Source: Glomus cerebriforme (Eukaryota > Glomeromycota > Glomeromycetes > Glomerales > Glomeraceae). From it: a DNA stretch of 16,131 nucleotides. Below, in pieces: positions 9,351-16,131 of the stretch (position 1 is the first letter of the stretch; each line of letters opens with the position of its first letter). The notes beneath the pieces were generated by a model. That model made no database searches. It had not been told where the DNA came from and saw nothing but the letters and a program-made list of their open reading frames with translations. The position numbers were made by a program, and so were the translations under genes. The stretch is from positions 1 through 16,131 of the forward strand of contig QKYT01001041.1 of NCBI GenBank assembly GCA_003550305.1. Direction: 5' to 3'.

Positions 9351-11645
9351 TGATAAATTTTAGTAAATTACATTTCATACTATGTACAGTATATCCATTT
9401 GTGTGTTATTTTTAGATCATTTTGAAGGTTCCTTCTCTTTTGTTTTGTAACCTATTTTCTTATTAGTTTTTATATTTTTGATATTTTACAAATAAACATA
9501 AGCAGATTGAGCGCAAAAAATTGAAAAGGCCGTTTCAACTTAATTGTTTCAAATAAACATAATAAAATTTGGAAAATATTCTCAAAAATGGGGGGGTATA
9601 TATTTCAAATTTTTTTAAAAATAGAGATTTTTATATAAATTTTCCTTTAGACTTGTAAATTTCTTTTGGAATAAGTTTTAGCTATTTACAGTATATCTTC
9701 TTAAGGAGCAATCAATTTTATATAACTTTTATTATTGTTTTTTTTTATTTCATTAGTAAAGTTTTAATTTTAATATGTAGTAAAAAAAAACTAAACAAAA
9801 TATATAGTTATTAATTTCTAAAAGTATAATTCTTTGATTACTACACCAATAATTCAATTGGAAAGGATTTTGTAAAGTTATTCCATCATTCTTTTTTTCT
9901 AAAAGACAAGCCTCTCTTTTATCTCTATATTCCACATAATGTTTATTACCATATATTATACTGGTAATTCATATGAACTTGTAACTCAAATTTTTTTTAG
10001 CATTATTATCATTCATAATATTTGATCACTATTATTACCAAGTTGAAAAATCATTATTATTAACTGATTCTTTGATTAATTCATAAATTAATTCTAATCT
10101 AAAACTGATGTATTTAATAACCAAAAAAATAAAGGTAATGTGATAATCAAGTTTGAAAACAAACTGTATAGTTAATCTGTATAATTATCAATCATAAATA
10201 CAAATCTAACTTTTTGCTATAATGTTTATTTTCCTAGATCTTTTATTCTTTTTATAAACTTTATTATTAATATTATATATTATGCTTAACATCATTATAG
10301 ATCCATTATCTATCCATAATTAATACATCATCTATTATAATACCTTTTAAAAAAATCTTATTTCTTTACTCTTTTTTAATACAATGCAAACTCTTTATAA
10401 TAGACAATAAAATAGGTATGACTAAAATTTATAAAACATAAAATACAAAAATTAAATTCAGCATATTATCTGATAGAAATATTAAATAATACTAAATCTT
10501 TCAAATTACCAGTTATTCTTTCATATAAATAAATATTTAAATAGTTATATCAATTTAAAATAGTACTATTTTACTATGAAAATTAATAATTTTTTTTAAT
10601 TTGCATTTATTTTTATACTATTTAATTAATTTGCACTATTTTTCTGATTGCTCAATTCATATGTATCTCTATTTTGTGTAATTTATTTTTATCGTACTAA
10701 ATATCAACAACGAGACACTGGTGTCAATAATTATTATAATTAGAAAATTAAAAGGCATATCTGATATGTTTGACTTGTTTGGTATAAATATATATCTTAT
10801 TTATTACTTTGTTTTAGCAAGTTATTATCAAAAGAGAATTTGGTTTATTGAGATGAGCTGCCAAACTTGAGGCTGAATTTGTTATTTATTATTTGAAATT
10901 GCCAAGCTTAAGATCGAAAATACAAGGTTCAGTATAAAAAGCAAAACAGAGCACTTTTTTACTTTGATTGGATTCACTACTTGCTTAAGCTGAAGAGCAT
11001 TCAATTTTATTGAAGTTACAATACTTTAATAGGAAACTTAAAAAGAGACTTTTTGCTTCTGAATTGCAGGGTTTCATTATTTTAGGCATTCAAATATCTC
11101 ATTAGTTTTATACGTATAACTTTTTCTGGAACACAATAATTATGAAAGTTGTGACACAAAAATTTGTTCAAGGGTGAGTTCATTGGTTATTGCGAAGCGT
11201 GAAGATAATATTGTTGCTTTCAAGATTATTAAAAAATCGCTCTTTAAGATTACTAAAATAACCTGTCTTTAAATGAACTTTTAGATATATGGCGAATCAA
11301 TTTAGTTTGTCTGATCACAAGGGGTTCTTTATTTTTACGAAATTATCAATTCCACGATTATCAACTACAGTTAAATTGTTTGAACTTCTTAAAAAAATAT
11401 ATATATTTATTTCAAGACATTAAAATATTTTAAAAATCTAAGGGACAGACTTAAAATATATGATTAAAAGGTGTGGGAATGAAAGGAGGAGAAGAGAACT
11501 TAAAGATTGCATATACTTATGAGAATATCTATTTAAAATAAAAGGAAATAGAAATCTAAAAAAAAAAATGTTAAATTTCTAGATAAAAAAAAAAGAGAGA
11601 GAAACTTCAAAGCAACCGGTGCTATTATTCCGTTGACTGGCCATT
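9351..11645. other. Long AT-rich intergenic region
   Basis: About 2.3 kb of strongly AT-biased DNA with many short homopolymers, including a G7 run at 9590-9596. No frame in it shows recognisable protein similarity except the doubtful relic near 10850-10960. I see no RNA gene, large repeat pair or second TIR element. Confidence 0.6.
10850..10960 (+). pseudogene. Possible degenerate relic of a coiled-coil coding sequence
   Basis: Two neighbouring frames give short heptad-like peptides, AAKLEAE (about 10859-10879) and FEIAKLKIENTRF (about 10903-10941), separated by a frame change and stops. Such Leu/Glu/Lys repeats resemble coiled-coil proteins, and the composition is less AT-rich than the flanks. 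No intact frame or splice-supported structure joins them. AT-rich DNA readily produces K/I/N/L-rich peptides, so this is weak. Confidence 0.2.
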
Positions 11646-13518
11646 TTATAGAGAAGATAATCCACGTAGACGCAATCCTTCTTCTCGACGTCTTTTACCC
11701 TCAAGGAATTTCATGGACTCGCCATACGTTTTCGGTATTACTTTCCTTATCATTTCCGCATTATCTGCACGGAAATTGAAATGGAAAATATTACTTGTGT
11801 CGTGGGAACTGTTTTGTATATCCACCATATCGGCTGTGACCGATACTGTAAAGCTGTTGTGTGGAGGTCCAGGTGCGTAGACCACTTGAGAAGAAAGGGT
11901 AAGAATTGAACCAATCGGAACAGGTCTTTTAAAAGAAATTTCGTCCATGGCCAAAAACTTTGGCTGGCTACGAAGAAAAACTGACGCATTCGAAAAAGCG
12001 AGCTAATTAAAGATAACAAAAGGATATCGTTAATTAAGAAAGATTAAAATAAATTTAGAGAAATTTTTAAATGTTTAAAATGTTTTTCAAATTGATACCT
12101 CGTAAGCTAGCCTCATAAGGTATCCTCCAAACACGAAGCCATGAGTATGGCGGTCCTGATATTAATAAAAAGTTTTAAAAAAATCATTTCACTTAATTTG
12201 GAATAGACAAAAAGTTTCATCTTATGAACTCACTATTGGTTGCATTGAAGCAACAGAATTCATCCCGGTGTCCTCCATCCAAATAAAATCATCGGGTTGC
12301 TCTTGTTTTCCTTTTTTGGGATCTTTTAAATAAGTTATAAAAAAAAATTCAAAAGAAAAATGAAAATAAAATAAATAAATAAATAAATTCATAATATTTA
12401 CCGGCGAAATTACTATATTTAACAAAGAGTTCATGGAGGACACGTTCCTCTTCAGTTGGGGGAGCTTTTTTTAGTGCTTTTGCTGCGGAGGCAATCCGGC
12501 GATTCTGCTCTCCCATTTGGAACAGTTTTTTTGGCTCTCTCCCTCCAGTCTAAGAGGATTGACTTGGACGGCTTTATTCGTTATTGTATCTCTCGCGACC
12601 ATTGTAAATCGAGCTCTAGCGAGTTCTTCAAACGAGGAAGATTCAAAATTTAGTGTGCCATCTCTAAGGGCCTCCACCTTTATCAAACCTCCATGGAGCT
12701 ATAGCCAGTATAAATTACGTGGCCTAGAGAATTTGAAGAAATTAATTCATTTAAAATTATTTTTTTTTAAAAAAAAATTATTTAAGAACATTAAGAATTA
12801 CCAGAAAGACGAATATCACAAACTTGGATAGGTTTGATGACATCTAATCTATCGACCGAAGCCGTTAAAATGGTTAAAGGACGATTCCCTGAGGATGGAT
12901 CAATACCGCAGTGCTTATAGCCGATCGATTCGGCCAAGAAATCGATATCCTCAAGAATTTTTCCTATCCTAAAGCAATAATAGAAAAAAACATTAAATTA
13001 TGTAATATAAGATAAATATTTGCATATTAAGCAATATTTCAAACCTAATCTCCCCGACCGGATCTAAGTACTCTTCTAGCAACTCGGGGCTATTTTTGAA
13101 TGACAGATAATGTTCTATGTACGAATCCGCCATCCTTTTTAAAACTAAGTCGTGGCTCTTGGTATTTTCTGGAACAATAATTTGAGATGGAACCACCAAT
13201 GAATCGGATTTTGGAACTTTAAGAAATTCCATCCAACCAGAAAGCATTGTTTGCTTTGCCATATTTTCTAATATGTAAAAGAAAATAAATTAAATTACTA
13301 CAACGATATATATATATTTAATTGAGAATCTACCTACCTTTATTGAATTGATCATATCTGACCATTTGTACATGAGACACGTTTTCACGAAGGCTGTGCG
13401 TATTCATCGAAGTGTTAACATTTCTTGTAAAGCGTGGTTTTTTAATGTGGATTTTTCGAGCTTGACCTATCGTTATTGGTTTAACAAATGGTATGCTTCT
13501 AATAATGGTTTTGATCAT
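11646..13518 (-). CDS. ACOT9-type mitochondrial acyl-CoA thioesterase (7 exons, two apparent frameshifts)
   Basis: Hydrolyses acyl-CoA to free fatty acid and CoA; the family has two hotdog folds and is usually mitochondrial. Exons on the complement: 13518-13338, 13267-13045, 12968-12802, 12723-12402, 12322-12234, 12155-12099, 12002-11646 (stop TAA 11648-11646). They sum to 1396 nt, two short of a multiple of three; allowing for two one-base deficits in exon 4 the protein is about 465 aa, a normal length. The N-terminus (MIKTIIRSIPFVKP.., basic, no acidic residues to about 35) looks like a mitochondrial presequence. Family motifs: RMADSYIEHY, IGKILEDIDFLAESIGYKH, SGHVIYTGYSSMEV in hotdog 1; VARD..VNPL; then HTHGFVFGGYLMRLAYEL (332-348) and PKTYGESMKFLEG in hotdog 2. 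Reading frame changes at 12685-12687 (after MEV) and 12526-12532 (after ESQK), while homology continues across both. It is either a recent pseudogene or a functional gene with sequencing errors. Confidence 0.9.
12366..12388. repeat. AAAT microsatellite inside a thioesterase intron
   Basis: About five tandem AAAT units lie in the intron between exons 4 and 5 of the thioesterase. It is a simple repeat with no evident function. Confidence 0.6.
12526..12532 (-). other. Frameshift site 2 in the thioesterase (7-base homopolymer)
   Basis: A run of seven T (A7 on the coding strand). Upstream the protein reads VNPLRLEGESQK; after the run the conserved continuation LFQMGEQNRRIASAAKALKK lies in a frame one base different. 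The unshifted frame reaches a stop about 65 nt later. Confidence 0.75.
12685..12687 (-). other. Frameshift site 1 in the thioesterase (TTT run)
   Basis: On the coding strand ATG GAG GTT is followed at once by TGA TAA in frame, whereas one base away LIKVEALRDGTLNF continues the hotdog domain through to VNPL. The site is a short T run, where one missing T would explain the shift. No GT..AG intron could remove it without losing conserved residues. Confidence 0.75.
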
Positions 13519-13550
13519 TTTTTTTTTTTTAGAAATTTAACAATTTTAAA

Positions 13551-13569
13551 TATTATTATTATTATTATT
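13551..13569. repeat. ATT trinucleotide microsatellite
   Basis: About six ATT units, 33-51 bp upstream of the thioesterase start codon, probably in the 5' UTR or core promoter. Confidence 0.6.
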
Positions 13570-13587
13570 TGAAGAATTGAAACCACA

Positions 13588-13714
13588 CTTTAATTGTCGA
13601 AATGCGATTATTTTTAATTTTTGAAAGGACAAGGGAAAGTACTCTTTAATGTTTGAACTTTGAAGTGCGATATTTTTATCAAAGGACAAGCACGCTTTAA
13701 TTAATGAGGTGCGA
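13588..13714. repeat. Three-copy degenerate direct repeat upstream of the thioesterase
   Basis: The word CTTTAAT recurs at 13588, 13644 and 13695, each followed 10-20 bp later by TGCGA (13603, 13666, 13710) and a T-rich run. AAAGGACAAG occurs between successive copies (13624-13633 and 13681-13690). The spacing is 56 and 51 bp. The array starts about 70 bp upstream of the thioesterase ATG, so it could be a repeated regulatory site or a decayed minisatellite. Confidence 0.5.
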
Positions 13715-15279
13715 GTTTTTTTTCAGATACAAATTATTATTTATTTATAAGAAAAAAAAGCAAGATACTATATAAACTAAAAGAAGGTATAATGTCGGAA
13801 ACAGATGTGGGAATTGTTACATAATTTCGGACTAAAATTAGAAAGATCCAACTGTGGCATTGTGGCACTAATGTGGCCAGACTTTGTAATATTACTATTT
13901 TTGGCATTAACGATAAAATATCGGAATATTATACAAAAAAATTAATAAATATTCGCGCTCGTTTTATTTATTAAAAAAATTTCGATTTCTCCGGACGAAT
14001 CATATAGGCTTATTTTTCGGAATTTCGATTCACACTTTTTTATCGATAAATTTGATAAATAAAAATTATTTCCAGCATTTTCTTCATTGTTTTCGTTTAT
14101 TATTCTATTTTTAATTTGGCAAATTTGCCTCACCTCACGAATAAAAAATCATTTAATTTTAGGAGTTAAATTTTACAGGTTCCAATGTTATATTAAACAG
14201 CATCTCTTTGATCTTGCATTCAAGATTTAAAATTGTAACTGATTTAAAATAGATTTGTTTAATACATTTTCGATTCATCTTTAATTTTGTACGCGAAGAG
14301 AATTTAAGTGTCTTTTTTTAGAATATGTGTGCATTTAAACTAATTTTTTATATTTGCATCGAATAATTATGATAATTTATTTTCTTGTCTTGTAATTTAA
14401 CTTTTATGATTATTGCGGCTAAAGTGTAAAAACTGATTAGTTTGTGATTGGTTATTTATTTTGGGTCAGTGATCCTCATCATATTAAACAATGGAATTGA
14501 AAGAAAAGCCGAGAATATTTATCGATTTTCGCATTATTTGTACTTATCCTTTATATCAAAGAGCTTTAATATGAACAAATACCAAAAAAAAAAAATCTTA
14601 ATACATGATGTTTGTATTTATGGATTTTCTTTTTACTGTAAGTTCGTTTTTTCTAATAATTATTCTCTTCTCTATTAATTATATAATCTTTTCTGATAAT
14701 TAAATAATTTTCTAATCTTTTTTGTGTTATGATTTTTTTTTCTATCTTTAACATCGTGATAGGATAGATGTATTAAAATAAAATAAATATGAAATAAATA
14801 TAATAAATAAAAAATAAACACATTAATTTGACAGATAAAACCGATAAATAAACAAAGGTTATGTAACATGTCATTGCTTATTACAAATCAAATTATAGAT
14901 TTTCCGAGATTGTAACGCAGTTATCTTTGTAATGAAACATGCTTGACGTTCTTTTTCATTTAATACATTTTTGCATAGTTTAATTACTCTTTAAATCTTT
15001 TACCGAGTAAATAATTTATGTATAGACATATTGCAAATAAGTTTCACAATAACATCAATCTCGAGGATGGACTTTTTTCTTTTGAAAAAAAATCGAATGA
15101 TTTTTATGAAAGACTAAGCAAAAATTAATTCATAATAAATCAATATTATCAATGAAAATACAAATAAAAAAGTAAAGAAATAAAGAAACAAAAAGATATT
15201 AATAATGTACTGTACAGTATCAAGTCCCTATCACAGGTGTCTTCTAAATTTTAAAAAAATATATATATGCAATAATAAA

Positions 15280-15285
15280 TTTATT
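15280..15285 (-). terminator. Poly(A) signal of the P450 gene
   Basis: AATAAA on the minus strand, 22 nt after the TAA stop (15310-15308), a usual distance for compact fungal 3' ends. Confidence 0.4.
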
Positions 15286-15307
15286 CTGAATACAAGAATT
15301 GAAGATT

Positions 15308-16131
15308 TTAATTCATTTGCTTAATTTTTTCGAGGGTAACGCCAGGTCTAGGAACAAATCTTAATCTATAAGGTGGACTCTTCTCACCTTCCTCAGCTTT
15401 TATCTCATATTTTAAATCCAATTTAATAGGATTTCCAGTTATTGGATCAATATCATTNTCAATNTTAAATAAACTAAGTACNTAACCAACTGTTGTAATT
15501 AAATTTCTTTCGGCAAGATGTTGTCCTACGCAAGCCCTTCTTCCTTTACCAAATGNCCAAGGATCTCTTAATTCATCATACTTTTTAAGTTGCCCATTTT
15601 CATCAAGATAATGCTCAGGATAAAATTCATTTGGACGNTCGAAAAGTTTTTCACTTGTATGAGCAGATTTAAAACTTATAATAACGGTAGCTTTTGCTGG
15701 AATGTAATAACCTCTATATACATCATCTTTTGTTGTTGAATGTTTCAATAATAAACTAGATGCTGGCCTATTGAATATATATATACAGTATATATATTAA
15801 TCACGTATTTTGGGTAATTCCAGCATGATAAAAATGTTCCTTACCTGAATCTAAAACTTTCTTTGATGGTAGCATGAAGATAAGGTAATTTTGAATCATC
15901 TTTAGGAGATGGGAAACGATTCCCTTGAAGACATTCGTCCAATTCTTTTTGAATTTTTCGTTGTACTTCAGGATAATTTACAAGTAGAGCCTTTTTCATT
16001 ATTTATAAATTATAATGTTAATTTATGCAAGTAAATATNATGCGAAAATCCATTNNATTATGTCAATGAGATGCGTACCCAGATCCAACGTAAAGCAGAA
16101 AGCGTAGTACCAGTTCCAGCGACCAAAAAAG
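15308..16131 (-). CDS. Cytochrome P450, C-terminal part (5' end beyond the window)
   Basis: Heme-thiolate monooxygenase; the substrate cannot be told. Visible exons on the complement are 16131-16079, 15990-15845 and 15767-15308 (stop TAA 15310-15308), with GT..AG introns of 88 and 77 nt. They encode 218 residues; a full P450 is about 500, so the N-terminal membrane anchor and first half lie to the right. In order: I-helix piece FLVAGTGTTLSALRWIW; J/K region ALLVNYPEVQRKIQKELDEC; K-helix ExxR as ESFR followed by RPASSLLLKHS; PERF-like FxRPNEFYPEHYLDE; and the heme loop FGKGRRACVG with the cysteine ligand, then QHLAERNL. Oddities: the I-helix position that is normally Asp or Glu in A-G-x-D/E-T-T is Gly. 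Five Ns fall in coding sequence and three in an intron. A short intron was preferred over an ATG start at about 16000 because the I-helix joins directly to the following helix in frame. Confidence 0.92.

Larger units (their letters stand above)
13519..15279. other. AT-rich intergenic region between the thioesterase and P450 genes
   Basis: About 1.8 kb with no supportable gene. The part nearest 13519 should contain the 5' UTR and promoter of the thioesterase. It includes a T12 run before the ATG, an ATT microsatellite (13551-13569), a three-copy degenerate repeat (13588-13714) and three closely spaced TGTGGC words (13853-13877). From about 14150 onward it is A/T-rich without notable structure, apart from a 12-bp palindrome TACTGTACAGTA at 15208-15219. 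Confidence 0.55.

Noticed and set aside
9753..9935. Minus-strand 60-codon frame
   Set aside because: Lys/Phe/Tyr/Ile-rich, no homology, embedded in the most AT-rich spacer.
12456..12831. Plus-strand frames of 65 and 104 codons across thioesterase exon 4
   Set aside because: Antisense of conserved hotdog-domain coding sequence; they extend into intron poly-A and have no homology.
13942..14133. Minus-strand 63-codon frame, Asn/Ile/Lys-rich
   Set aside because: Typical of random translation of AT-rich DNA; no motif, splice partner or compositional shift supports a gene.
14448..14869. Plus and minus frames of 76 and 64 codons in the spacer
   Set aside because: Phe/Ile/Tyr-rich random peptides in A/T-rich DNA; nothing recognisable.
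15208..15219. 12-bp perfect palindrome TACTGTACAGTA
   Set aside because: Short and isolated; chance occurrence or a weak binding site cannot be separated, and it lies beyond the P450 3' end.
15770..15800. AT-dinucleotide palindrome in the last P450 intron
   Set aside because: A simple TA repeat in a short intron; hairpin potential is expected from composition alone.
1..16131. CRISPR arrays, tRNA or rRNA genes, bacterial-type operons
   Set aside because: No regularly spaced repeats, no tRNA-like TTCGANTC stem context and no rRNA-like segments were found; the genes are intron-rich and eukaryotic.

Overview
The window looks like nuclear DNA of a fungus, most likely an early-diverging, AT-rich one such as an arbuscular mycorrhizal fungus (Glomeromycotina, Rhizophagus-like). 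The evidence is very AT-rich intergenic DNA, multi-exon genes split by short GT..AG introns (mostly about 70-85 nt), and proteins of fungal/metazoan type. The organism is an inference from composition and gene structure; no database search was run.

Layout: (1) 1-110 looks like the end of a pogo/Tc1-type DNA element running off the left edge. (2) 113-537 is the upstream region of the first gene, with a TATA-like box at 431-440. (3) 538-8276 (+) is a complete MOT1/BTAF1 gene. I resolved it into 27 exons and 26 introns; the exons sum to 5721 nt, an unbroken frame of 1906 codons plus stop. (4) 8277-8661 holds the 3' end of MOT1, with a poly(A) signal at 8402-8407, and a short region with promoter-like motifs. 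(5) 8662-9150 is a non-autonomous transposable element (MITE-like) with two 171-bp inverted arms that differ at only 2 positions. (6) 9151-9350 is an unexplained GC-richer block. (7) 9351-11645 is AT-rich intergenic DNA with one possible coding relic. (8) 13518-11646 (-) is a seven-exon ACOT9-type acyl-CoA thioesterase with a mitochondrial-like N-terminus. Its conceptual frame is broken by two single-base deficits, both in homopolymer runs. (9) 13519-15279 is AT-rich, with a three-copy degenerate repeat just upstream of the thioesterase. (10) 16131-15308 (-) is the C-terminal portion of a cytochrome P450 (I-helix, ExxR, heme Cys loop), cut by the right edge and carrying scattered Ns.

The three genes do not look like a pathway or cluster: a general transcription regulator, a mitochondrial acyl-CoA hydrolase and a P450 are separated by long AT-rich spacers. 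I found no CRISPR array, tRNA, rRNA, bacterial operon or clearly novel multi-gene system. The points most worth checking are the near-perfect long-TIR element, the two thioesterase frameshifts, the GC-rich block beside the element, and the Ns plus unusual I-helix of the P450.
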